Assembly: GCA_017430925.1 (NCBI GenBank)
Contig: JAFRMA010000101.1
Coordinates: 1 to 45,259, forward strand
Source of the DNA: Solobacterium sp.
GTDB taxonomy: Bacteria > Bacillota_I > Bacilli_A > Erysipelotrichales > Erysipelotrichaceae
Direction: 5' to 3'
DNA: 45,259 nucleotides
The notes below the pieces were generated by a model. It searched no databases. It was not told the DNA's origin and worked only from the letters and a program-made list of their open reading frames with translations. Shown here one piece after another: positions 7,830 to 15,474 of this stretch. The stretch's first letter is position 1, and each line of letters begins with the position of its first letter. Position numbers and translations under genes: made by a program.

Positions 7830-9188
7830 ATGACAAGGAAAAGAAATGTGGACTTAACCCAGGGAAGTATCGCCGGACAGATCCTTTTGTTTGCGATTCC
7901 TATCCTGCTGGGGGATTTATTTCAGAACTTCTATAATAGTGTAGACTCTTTGGTTGTCGGTAATTATGTGGGTAAAGAAGCTCTTGCGGCAGTCAATGCC
8001 TGTTCTCCGATCACCAATCTGCTGGTGAATTTCTTTGTGGGTATGTCTGCCGGCACAGGTGTGATCTTCGGCAGAAACTTCGGTGCCCGGACATATAAGA
8101 GACTGCAGGATTCCATCCATACCACGGTAGCCTTTGCGTTTATCGTTGGTTTTTCCTTAGCCGCAATCGGTGTGATCTTCAGCAGAGGTCTGCTCAGACT
8201 GGTAGACTGTCCCGGAGATATTTTTGACAGTGCCAGTATGTATCTGCGGGTATATACGATCGGTATACTGTTTACGGCAATCTATAATATCGGAGCCGGT
8301 GTGCTGCGGGCGGTGGGAGATTCACGCAGTCCTTTCTATGCGCTTGTACTATCGAGTGCTCTGAATATCCTGCTGGATATTGTCTTTGTGGTTTACTTCC
8401 GTATGGGTGTGCTTGGTGTGGCATTTGCGACGATCATCGCGCAGCTGATCTCGGTACTTATCGTCTACCGCAGGATGATGATCATGGATGAAGAATACCG
8501 GTTCTCCTTCGGAAAACTGGCAATTGATAAATCGATCCTGATAGAGGTTATTGATCTGGGTCTGCCGGCCGGCGTACAGTCCTGTCTGATCTCTTTCTCC
8601 AATATGTTTGTGCACCGGTATATCAACAGCTTCGGTTCCAGTGCTACGGCCGGTGTCGGTATCGGCACCAGACTAGATCGTTTTGCGGGATTGTCTATCC
8701 GTGCGCTTGGGTTAAGTGCGTCAACTTTCGTTGCGCAGAATGTCGGAGCCCAGCAGGTAGATCGTCTGAAGAGGGGCATGTGGACTTGTTATTTCCTGTG
8801 CTGCGCGTCAATCGCGTTGTTCGGCGGACCGCTGTACATCTTTGCGTATAAACTGGCAGGATTGTTCAACAATGATCCTGAGGTAATCGCGTATGGCGCA
8901 AACATGATGCGTGTAATTATCCCGTTCTACTTCATGCAGGCAGGCAACCAGGTGATCTCCGGTTCTCTGCGTGGATTCGGGTATTCCCGTCAGGTCATGT
9001 TCCTGTCTCTGATCGGAATGATTCTGATCCGCCAGATCTTCCTGGCAGTATCCATGTCCATCAGTCACAACATCATGAATGTATACTTTGGCTTCCCTGT
9101 AGGCTGGGGAGGCGCGTGTTTGGCAACAGGGATCTTCTACCTGTATGTACGTAATAAAAAAGGGTTGTTTGAAAAAATCGGAGAATAA
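7830..9188 (+). CDS. MATE family multidrug/metabolite efflux transporter
   Basis: 452 residues, the usual size for a 12-helix MATE exporter. The start LTQGSIAGQILLFAIPILLGDLFQNFYNSVDSLVVGNYVG is a typical MatE first helix pair, and a second MatE half begins near residue 235 (LIEVIDLGLPAGVQSCLISFSNMFVHRYIN). MATE proteins use Na+ or H+ gradients to expel cationic drugs or metabolites. The gene has its own strong promoter and is followed by the regulatory region of the first binding-protein gene. The substrate is unknown. Confidence 0.93.
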   Translation: MTRKRNVDLTQGSIAGQILLFAIPILLGDLFQNFYNSVDSLVVGNYVGKEALAAVNACSPITNLLVNFFVGMSAGTGVIFGRNFGARTYKRLQDSIHTTVAFAFIVGFSLAAIGVIFSRGLLRLVDCPGDIFDSASMYLRVYTIGILFTAIYNIGAGVLRAVGDSRSPFYALVLSSALNILLDIVFVVYFRMGVLGVAFATIIAQLISVLIVYRRMMIMDEEYRFSFGKLAIDKSILIEVIDLGLPAGVQSCLISFSNMFVHRYINSFGSSATAGVGIGTRLDRFAGLSIRALGLSASTFVAQNVGAQQVDRLKRGMWTCYFLCCASIALFGGPLYIFAYKLAGLFNNDPEVIAYGANMMRVIIPFYFMQAGNQVISGSLRGFGYSRQVMFLSLIGMILIRQIFLAVSMSISHNIMNVYFGFPVGWGGACLATGIFYLYVRNKKGLFEKIGE

Positions 9189-9296
9189 TCATCGGTTATA
9201 ACAACCTCATCTCAGATGAAAATATACGGAAATAATAATCGGAAAAGATATTTTATAAAACATTTATGAATCACTATAAAGTTTTGCAAAATATTA

Positions 9297-9326
9297 TTGT
9301 AAGCGCTTAGAATTTTAGTGTACTAT
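9297..9326 (+). promoter_or_regulatory. Promoter with overlapping cre-like operator upstream of SBP1
   Basis: TGTAAGCGCTTAGA (9298-9311) fits the CcpA catabolite-responsive-element pattern, with a symmetric AAGCGCTT core. It covers the likely -35 TTGTAA (9297-9302), which pairs with -10 TACTAT (9321-9326) at 18-base spacing. Binding here would be expected to repress. Confidence 0.6.
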
Positions 9327-9331
9327 TGAAA

Positions 9332-9369
9332 TGTGAAAGAATTGTGAAAATTCTTCGCTAGAGAAAGGA
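9332..9369 (+). repeat. Conserved 38-base leader with 5'-end hairpin, copy 1 (second copy at 15427-15464)
   Basis: These 38 bases are identical to 15427-15464 upstream of SBP3. They hold a perfect hairpin, AAGAATT (9337-9343) with AATTCTT (9349-9355), and the ribosome binding site AGAAAGGA. The hairpin lies within a few bases of the predicted transcript start. Confidence 0.8.
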
Positions 9370-9378
9370 AAGATAAAA

Positions 9379-11115
9379 ATGAGCAAATCTCTTAATAGAC
9401 TTCTCGCCGGTTTATTAGCGGCAGGTCTTCTCGCAGGCTGCTCCGGCAATGGTGGCGGATCAGCATCTCCCGCTCCTGCAGCTTCTTCCGGTACTGAACA
9501 GACCGCTGAAGCAACAACTCCCGCAGCTCCTGCTGAAACAAAGGACGCAATCACGATTCTGAAGGAAATGCCTGAAGCTTCCAACCTGATTGAACCGACA
9601 GGTACGAAGAAGGGTAATGTCACCATGGGACCTGACTCCGACAAGAAGACGATGGTCGCTACTGGTGCTATGACTTTCGAAACTCTTGATCCATTCTATA
9701 CCAACGGTGTTGAAGCAAGACGTATCGGTGCCGCATGGTCCGAACCGATGTGGAATACAGCTCTTGGTTCACCGGATGATGTTTCTTCTATCGTTAAAGA
9801 CTGGACAGTATCCGAAGATGGCTATACCGTTGACTGGGAACTCTATGACAACATCTATGACTTCGAAGGCAACCATATTACCGCATCTGATCTCCAGTGG
9901 TTCTATGACAAGTATGTAGAACAGAGAACACTTGCGAATATCAAGTCTTTCGTCGCTACAGGTGAGTACACAGGTCAGATGGTTCTGAACTACAGAAACT
10001 ATCCTGGATTCCTGAGCCGTTCCGCAGCTTCTATCGTAGCTGTCAGCCAGGCTGAATACGAGAAAGATCCTGAAAGATTCCGTGCTGATCCTGTAGGTAC
10101 AGGTCCGTACCACTGCATTCAGTTCGCTTCCGGTAACTCTGCAACATTCGAGCAGACATATAAGTACTGGGGCGACAGAGAGAACGTTCCTCTGCACTTA
10201 AGAGCTAATGTAGACGTTATCCGTTATGATGTTATTCTTGAACAGCAGCAGATCCAGACAGCTCTGGAAACCAACACGATCCAGGTTTATGATATCCAGG
10301 CTTCTACAGCTGAAGACTTCATTAAGAGCGGTAAGGTCAAAGTTTGGAAGTTCCCGTCTTCCTGGCCTGTAGTATTCATTCTGAACTCCACAGCAGGTGG
10401 TATGTTTGAGAACAACCCTGACTTCCGTAAGGCTATTGCTTATGCGATCGACTACGATGCAGTATGTCTTGCAGCTACAAAGGGCACAGGTAACCCGATG
10501 CCTACATTCGGTTCTGAATCCCTCGTTGGTTATCAGAAAGAATGGGAAAAAGATGGAAACCATGCGTACTATGATGTAGAGCTTGCAAAAGAATACCTCA
10601 AGAAAGCTGGTATCGAACCTGGTACTGTTACTCTGAGAACAATCACCAACAGCAACTCTGACCTGCTTGTCGTTGTTCAGGCTTGTTTAGCTGAAATCGG
10701 TATTGGTATGGATATCCAGCTGCAGGATGAAGTACAGTTCCTCGTAAACAGATTCTCTGCAAACCTGAACGAATGGGATATGTGTTTCTACGGAACAGTT
10801 CCGAACGGATTCATCATGACATCCTTCTACAACCTGTTCAATATCGAAGCATATAACTTCGGTGCAATCTATGGTGCGAAAGACCAGGAACTGCATGATC
10901 TGATGATGGATGCTCTGTATGACCAGACACCGGAAAAGATCAGTAAGGTATATTTCAACCACCTCGATAAGATGTACTATATTCCTCTGTATCAGACATC
11001 CAACTGGGTTGGTGCGTATGACAAGATCGAACAGCCTGTAGCTGACCTGTCCTGGAAAGTATATCCGCAGAGCTGCTACTTCGCAGACGATTACGACGTA
11101 GTCTACAACGGTTAG
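9379..11115 (+). CDS. ABC transporter substrate-binding lipoprotein, family 5 (peptide/OppA-DppA type), paralog 1
   Basis: 578 residues. Signal sequence with lipobox LLAGC (lipid-attached Cys21), then a Gly/Ser/Ala/Pro-rich spacer and a family 5 solute-binding fold. Typical signatures are FETLDPFYTNGVEARRIG, WTVSEDGYTVDWEL and FRKAIAYAIDYDAVC. It is anchored to the outer face of the membrane and should deliver peptides or similar solutes to an ABC permease. No permease is adjacent; the nearest is at 30741-34600. About 580 residues is a normal length. Expressed from its own cre-controlled promoter and closed by a terminator at 11139-11167, so probably monocistronic. Confidence 0.92.
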   Translation: MSKSLNRLLAGLLAAGLLAGCSGNGGGSASPAPAASSGTEQTAEATTPAAPAETKDAITILKEMPEASNLIEPTGTKKGNVTMGPDSDKKTMVATGAMTFETLDPFYTNGVEARRIGAAWSEPMWNTALGSPDDVSSIVKDWTVSEDGYTVDWELYDNIYDFEGNHITASDLQWFYDKYVEQRTLANIKSFVATGEYTGQMVLNYRNYPGFLSRSAASIVAVSQAEYEKDPERFRADPVGTGPYHCIQFASGNSATFEQTYKYWGDRENVPLHLRANVDVIRYDVILEQQQIQTALETNTIQVYDIQASTAEDFIKSGKVKVWKFPSSWPVVFILNSTAGGMFENNPDFRKAIAYAIDYDAVCLAATKGTGNPMPTFGSESLVGYQKEWEKDGNHAYYDVELAKEYLKKAGIEPGTVTLRTITNSNSDLLVVVQACLAEIGIGMDIQLQDEVQFLVNRFSANLNEWDMCFYGTVPNGFIMTSFYNLFNIEAYNFGAIYGAKDQELHDLMMDALYDQTPEKISKVYFNHLDKMYYIPLYQTSNWVGAYDKIEQPVADLSWKVYPQSCYFADDYDVVYNG

Positions 11116-11138
11116 TATCTGAAACAAAATTCATAAGA

Positions 11139-11167
11139 AGACTGTATACTGCGGTATGCAGTCTTTT
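11139..11167 (+). terminator. Terminator after SBP1
   Basis: AGACTGTATAC (11139-11149) pairs with GTATGCAGTCT (11154-11164; one G-U type pair), followed by T-rich 11163-11167. Confidence 0.85.
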
Positions 11168-11171
11168 TCTG

Positions 11172-11180
11172 TGGTATGAT
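11172..11180 (+). promoter_or_regulatory. Extended -10 promoter of the alanyl-tRNA editing gene
   Basis: TGG TATGAT (11172-11180) is an extended -10 element immediately after the terminator; the -35 is weak. GGAGG follows at about 11189-11193, before ATG 11202. Confidence 0.4.
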
Positions 11181-11201
11181 GCAAAGGCAGGAGGAATATC
11201 T

Positions 11202-12368
11202 ATGCCTGAAGAATTAAACGAAATGTTTTACCGTGAACCATACTGCCGTGAGTTTGACGCAGAAGTAATACAGTGTGTAAAGGGAAAGAAGTACTGGGAA
11301 GTCATTCTGGAAGATACGGCGTTTTATCCGGAAGGCGGAGGTCAGCCGGCAGACCACGGAACACTGAATAGTATAGACGTGGTAGATGTCCACCGCAGGA
11401 ACGGCGTGATCGTTCACTATTGTACAGAGGCACTGGCAGAAGGCAGTACGGTACATGGAGTCATTGACTGGAACAGACGTTTTGATCATATGCAGCAGCA
11501 CAGCGGTGAACATATCGTATCCGGGATCATTCATCAGAGATACGGGTATGAGAATGTGGGTTTTCACATGGGTGATGTAATTCAGATCGATTTTAACGGA
11601 GAACTGACCAATGAAGATCTGCACTGGATCGAAAGAGAAGCCAATACCCGGATCTGGCGGAATATCCCGATAGAGATCACCTATCCTTCAGAAGAAGAAC
11701 TGAAGAACATGTGGTACCGTTCCAAGAAAGAACTGGAAGGGAAGATCCGTATCGTAACTGTAGACGATTCAGATATATGCGCGTGCTGCGGCACACATGT
11801 CCAAAGAACCGGAGAGATAGGTATTATCCATTTGATCTCCGTAGAGAAACACAAAGACGGAAGCCGGATCGAGATGCTGGCAGGACAACGGGCATGGCAG
11901 TGGCTGCGTACGGCTGCGGATCAGAATACGGAGATCTCGCACCTGTTCTCCGCAAAACCTCTCGAAACAGCCGAAGCAGTAAAGAAATACATGAACCAGA
12001 GCACCGGAACCAATCATAAACTATCACGTCTGAGAAAAGAGTATATTGCGATGAAGGCAGATATGCTGGAGAAGACAGACACGCAGATCCTGATAGAGAA
12101 TGATCTGGATGCGGATGCGGCAAGGATGCTGGCAAACAATCTGCTGGAGAGCAACAAGGCAGATACTGTGGCAGTCCTGTCAGAAATCACGGAAAACACC
12201 TGCCGTTACCTGGTTATGAGCAAGACTTTGGATCTCAAGAGTACAGGGGCGGAAATGCGTAAGAGATTAACAGTCAAAGGCGGCGGAAGCGCAGTGATGC
12301 AGCAGGGAATGATCGAGAATAAAACCGAAGAAGTAAAGGGTGTTCTGGAAGAACTTCTGCGCCGATAA
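11202..12368 (+). CDS. Alanyl-tRNA editing protein (AlaX type with DHHA1 domain)
   Basis: 388 residues. It resembles the editing half of alanyl-tRNA synthetase without the catalytic core: an N-terminal OB-like part with FYPEGGGQP (41-49), then the zinc site HMQQHSGEH (His100, His104) and CCGTH (Cys195, His199). The C-terminal third, about residues 245-388, matches DHHA1 with the Gly-rich end VKGGGSAVMQQG. Such trans-editing enzymes hydrolyse Ser-tRNA-Ala and Gly-tRNA-Ala. It lies between two binding-protein genes with terminators on both sides, so it is probably independently expressed and not part of the transporter. Confidence 0.9.
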   Translation: MPEELNEMFYREPYCREFDAEVIQCVKGKKYWEVILEDTAFYPEGGGQPADHGTLNSIDVVDVHRRNGVIVHYCTEALAEGSTVHGVIDWNRRFDHMQQHSGEHIVSGIIHQRYGYENVGFHMGDVIQIDFNGELTNEDLHWIEREANTRIWRNIPIEITYPSEEELKNMWYRSKKELEGKIRIVTVDDSDICACCGTHVQRTGEIGIIHLISVEKHKDGSRIEMLAGQRAWQWLRTAADQNTEISHLFSAKPLETAEAVKKYMNQSTGTNHKLSRLRKEYIAMKADMLEKTDTQILIENDLDADAARMLANNLLESNKADTVAVLSEITENTCRYLVMSKTLDLKSTGAEMRKRLTVKGGGSAVMQQGMIENKTEEVKGVLEELLRR

Positions 12369-12398
12369 AGGCACCCAAAACATAGCTATAAACAGTAA

Positions 12399-12430
12399 AA
12401 AACTGTATGTTTAAACATGCAGTTTTAACT
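12399..12430 (+). terminator. Terminator after the alanyl-tRNA editing gene
   Basis: AAAACTGTATGT (12399-12410) pairs with ACATGCAGTTTT (12415-12426) around a short TTAA loop, followed by AACTTT. It is nearly symmetric, so it could work in both directions. Confidence 0.7.
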
Positions 12431-12457
12431 TTCTAAGTTATATTACAAAAGTCCTAA

Positions 12458-12507
12458 GGAAAGCGCTTACATATACGGTTGAAGTACTATACAGAGTCAC
12501 ATAAAAT
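12458..12507 (+). promoter_or_regulatory. cre-like operator and promoter upstream of SBP2
   Basis: GGAAAGCGCTTACAT (12458-12472) is a cre-like palindrome (reverse complement TGTAAGCGCTTTCC). The promoter follows: -35 TTGAAG (12479-12484), 17-base spacer, -10 TAAAAT (12502-12507). The operator centre is 14.5 bases upstream of the -35, the same distance as in the permease promoter at 30531-30576. Confidence 0.6.
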
Positions 12508-12519
12508 TGAATTATGTAA

Positions 12520-12538
12520 GATTTGTGAAAACCGAATC
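12520..12538 (+). repeat. 5'-leader hairpin of SBP2
   Basis: GATTTG (12520-12525) pairs with CGAATC (12533-12538) with one T-G pair. It is a diverged version of the hairpin in the SBP1 and SBP3 leaders, again close to the predicted transcript start. Confidence 0.45.
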
Positions 12539-12564
12539 ACTAATCAGAAAGAAAGGAAATTGTG

Positions 12565-14295
12565 ATGAAGAAAACACTATCCAAATTTCTTGCCGGCGTA
12601 TTAGCGGCAGGACTCCTCGCCGGTTGTTCAGGCAACGGCGGCGGAACAACTACACCTGCACCGGCAGCTTCTTCTGGTACCGAACAAACCACTGAACCAG
12701 CTCCCGCAGCAGAAACAAAAGACGCAATCACGATCCTGAAGGAAATGGACGTTGTCAACAGCGTACCTGCACCTACAGGCTCCAAGAAGGGTGATGTCAC
12801 CATGGGACCTGACTCTGATAAGAAGACGATGGTTGCCACAGGTGCTATGACTTTCGAAACATTAGATCCGTTCTATACCAACGGTGTTGAAGCAGGTCGT
12901 ATTGGTTCCGTATGGAGCCAGGCAATGTTCTACACAGCGCTTGGTGAACCTGCAGAAGTATCCCCGATCCTGAAGAACTGGACGGTATCTGAAGATGGTT
13001 ACACGATTGACTGGGAACTCTATGACAATATCTATGACCATGCAGGAAACCACATTACAGCTTCTGATTTAGTATGGTTCTACAACAAGTATAAAGAGAA
13101 CAGAACGTTCGATAACCTGGAAAGCTTTGAACAGACAGGTGAATACACCGGAAGCTTCAAGATGGTTTATGCGTACTATCCTTCTTTCCTGACAAGAGCC
13201 TGCCAAAATATCGTTGCAGTAAGCCAGGCGGAATATGAGAAAGATCCGGACAGATTCCGTTATGATCCTGTAGGAACAGGTCTGTATCACTGCATCGGCT
13301 TCACCTCTGGCGCTTCCGCAACATTTGAGAAGACCTACAATTATTGGGGCGATGAGAGCACACTTCCTGCACACCTGCAGGGACATGTCGATGTCATCCG
13401 TTATGATGTTATTCTTGAACAGCAGCAGATCGCTTCTGCTCTGGAAACCAATACCATCCAGATCTATGACATCAGCGCATCTACAGCAGAAGACTTCATC
13501 AACAAGAATGGTAAAGTCAAAGTCTGGAAGCTTCCTGCATCCTGGCCTGGAGCAATCATTCTGAACAGCGCACCTGGCGCAATCTTCGAGAACAATAAGG
13601 CATTCCGTAAGGCTATTGCTTATGCAATCGACTACGATGCAGTATGTCTCGCAGCCACAAAGGGAACAGGCGCTCCGATGCCTACATTCGGTTTCGACGG
13701 CTTAGTCGGTTATAACACTGAATGGGAGAAAGACGGAAATCACCCGTACTATGACCCTGAAAAGGCGAAAGAATATCTGAAAGAAGCAGGTATTGAACCT
13801 GGTACAGTAACACTGCATACGATCACTAACTTCAGTTCCGATCACCTCGTTGTTATTCAGGCAAACCTCGCAGACATCGGCGTAGGTATGGAAATCGAAG
13901 TACAGGATGAAGTACAGTTCCTGACCAACAGATTCTCCGCGAACTTACTTGAATGGGATATGTGCTTCTACGGAACAGTACCTGGCGGCTTCATGATGAA
14001 CAGCTTCTACAACCTGTTGAACATCAATGCCTATAACTTCGGCGCGATCTATGGTGCGAAGAACCAGGAACTGCATGATCTTATGATGGATGCTCTGTAT
14101 GACCAGACCAAGGAAAAGATCGACAAGGTCTACTACGCAATGCAGGAAGAACAGTACTATATAGCACTGTACCAGTCTCATAACTGGGTAGGCGCATATG
14201 ACAAGATCGAATTCCCGATCGGTGACCTCTCCTGGAAAGTATATCCGCAGAGCTGTTACTTCGCAGATGACTACGACGTATATTACAAGGGATAA
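12565..14295 (+). CDS. ABC transporter substrate-binding lipoprotein, family 5, paralog 2
   Basis: 576 residues from ATG 12565; AAAGGA lies ahead, and GTG 12562 is too close to it. Lipobox LLAGC with Cys21, followed by a TTTPAPAASS-type spacer. The body is very similar to paralogs 1 and 3: FETLDPFYTNGVEAGRIG, IYDHAGNHITASDLVWFYNKY, FRKAIAYAIDYDAVC. The segment EMDVVNSVPAPTGSKKG is shared exactly with paralog 3, so these two are the closer pair. It is probably an alternative binding subunit for the permease at 30741-34600. The differences lie in the middle, where ligand specificity would be set. Confidence 0.92.
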   Translation: MKKTLSKFLAGVLAAGLLAGCSGNGGGTTTPAPAASSGTEQTTEPAPAAETKDAITILKEMDVVNSVPAPTGSKKGDVTMGPDSDKKTMVATGAMTFETLDPFYTNGVEAGRIGSVWSQAMFYTALGEPAEVSPILKNWTVSEDGYTIDWELYDNIYDHAGNHITASDLVWFYNKYKENRTFDNLESFEQTGEYTGSFKMVYAYYPSFLTRACQNIVAVSQAEYEKDPDRFRYDPVGTGLYHCIGFTSGASATFEKTYNYWGDESTLPAHLQGHVDVIRYDVILEQQQIASALETNTIQIYDISASTAEDFINKNGKVKVWKLPASWPGAIILNSAPGAIFENNKAFRKAIAYAIDYDAVCLAATKGTGAPMPTFGFDGLVGYNTEWEKDGNHPYYDPEKAKEYLKEAGIEPGTVTLHTITNFSSDHLVVIQANLADIGVGMEIEVQDEVQFLTNRFSANLLEWDMCFYGTVPGGFMMNSFYNLLNINAYNFGAIYGAKNQELHDLMMDALYDQTKEKIDKVYYAMQEEQYYIALYQSHNWVGAYDKIEFPIGDLSWKVYPQSCYFADDYDVYYKG

Positions 14296-14319
14296 TTTGA
14301 GTACGATGTAGTAATCAAG

Positions 14320-14348
14320 GGCTGTATACCTGGGTATACAGCCTTTTT
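14320..14348 (+). terminator. Terminator between SBP2 and the MBL-fold gene
   Basis: GGCTGTATACC (14320-14330) pairs perfectly with GGTATACAGCC (14333-14343; inner pairs must open to form a loop), then TTTTT. It lies only 20 bases before the next start codon, with no room for a separate promoter, so the next gene may be expressed by readthrough. Confidence 0.85.
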
Positions 14349-14368
14349 ACAGAAAGGAATTGAAACAC

Positions 14369-15289
14369 ATGGCTTACAACGAAATGTTTACAGCAAAGGA
14401 GATCTTCCCGCGTACATGGCAGATCACATATGCTTTTGCGGAATTCGGACCGAAGATTGATCCGGTATATTGTTATCTTCTGGAAGGAGATACATATGCG
14501 CTTGTCATCGATACGATGTATGGTTACGGTAACCTCAGAGCTTTCTGTGAGACCCTGACAGACAAACCGATGAAAGTTGTCAACACGCATTTCCATGGGG
14601 ATCATATTGCCGGTAATTATCACTTTGATGTGGCATATATCCACTGGCGTGATCTTCCGTATTACTATGGGAAGAACTTCTCTCTGCCGGGAGGCGGAGG
14701 CTTCCCTAAGACACAGCAGGAGATCTATGAGCGCGCAAAATTTGTAGCCAAGCCGGAATACGCGGATAAACTGCAGCTTGAGGATTTCAAGGAAGCAACA
14801 CCAATTGAACTGTATACAATTGAAGATGGTGATATCTTTGACCTGGGAGATAGACAGATCGAAGTCATCTGGGTAGGAGGTCATTCCCCGGGATGTATCG
14901 CTCTGTTAGACCGAAAGAACCGCTGTGCCTACACCGGTGACTGCTGCAACGGCAATACGATCCTGAGCATCGGTAATTCTCTTCCAATCGAAGAATATCT
15001 GGAGAATCTTCTGCATTTCTATGAATTCCGCAGTGAGTTTGATATTACCTATGGCGGACATCAGGTAATACTAGCATGTGTTGTGGAAGAGGGTATAGAA
15101 CTCTGTGCAAGGATTCTTGCGGGCACGGATGATAAGGAAGAGAGACAGACACGCCATGGTGTAGCGACCTACGGCGCAGCAAGGGAACCGGGAGGTTTCC
15201 GCCGGGCTGACGGCAAACACTTCAACATTTCCTATGTTCCGGGTAAACTTCTGAAAGAAGAAAAAAAGCCGCAAGTCATTAAAAATTGA
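14369..15289 (+). CDS. MBL-fold metal-dependent hydrolase, paralog 1
   Basis: 306 residues from ATG 14369 (AAAGGAA at 14354-14359); TTG 14360 is too close to that site. The metallo-beta-lactamase signature THFHGDH is intact (His74, His76, Asp78, His79). Further ligands are GGHSPG, TGDC and GGHQ, so a dinuclear zinc or iron site is likely. No signal peptide, so it is cytoplasmic. A paralog lies at 35355-36287 (shared TDKP..VV.TH.H.DHI). Both lie beside peptide-type transporter genes, so an amide, lactone or thioester hydrolase acting on an imported compound is a reasonable guess. No substrate can be assigned. Confidence 0.87.
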   Translation: MAYNEMFTAKEIFPRTWQITYAFAEFGPKIDPVYCYLLEGDTYALVIDTMYGYGNLRAFCETLTDKPMKVVNTHFHGDHIAGNYHFDVAYIHWRDLPYYYGKNFSLPGGGGFPKTQQEIYERAKFVAKPEYADKLQLEDFKEATPIELYTIEDGDIFDLGDRQIEVIWVGGHSPGCIALLDRKNRCAYTGDCCNGNTILSIGNSLPIEEYLENLLHFYEFRSEFDITYGGHQVILACVVEEGIELCARILAGTDDKEERQTRHGVATYGAAREPGGFRRADGKHFNISYVPGKLLKEEKKPQVIKN

Positions 15290-15311
15290 AACCATTAACA
15301 ATAATACTGTT

Positions 15312-15349
15312 AAAAACCGTAGTGTCAGAAAGGATACTACGGTTTTTTT
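15312..15349 (+). terminator. Terminator after MBL paralog 1
   Basis: AAACCGTAGT (15314-15323) pairs with ACTACGGTTT (15336-15345), followed by a run of T to 15349. Confidence 0.88.
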
Positions 15350-15393
15350 ATAAATATCTTAAGAATAGTTGATAGTAGCAAGTGTCTTTTTGC

Positions 15394-15421
15394 TTGACTT
15401 TACTCCAACAAAGACTATTAT
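15394..15421 (+). promoter_or_regulatory. Promoter of SBP3
   Basis: -35 TTGACT (15394-15399), 16-base spacer, -10 TATTAT (15416-15421). No AAGCGCTT-type operator is present, unlike SBP1, SBP2 and the permease, so this paralog is probably not under the same control. Confidence 0.6.
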
Positions 15422-15426
15422 TTAAT

Positions 15427-15464
15427 TGTGAAAGAATTGTGAAAATTCTTCGCTAGAGAAAGGA
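15427..15464 (+). repeat. Conserved 38-base leader with 5'-end hairpin, copy 2
   Basis: Identical to 9332-9369. The hairpin AAGAATT / AATTCTT occupies 15432-15450, just after the predicted transcript start (about 15428). Confidence 0.8.
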
Positions 15465-15474
15465 CAAAACGACA

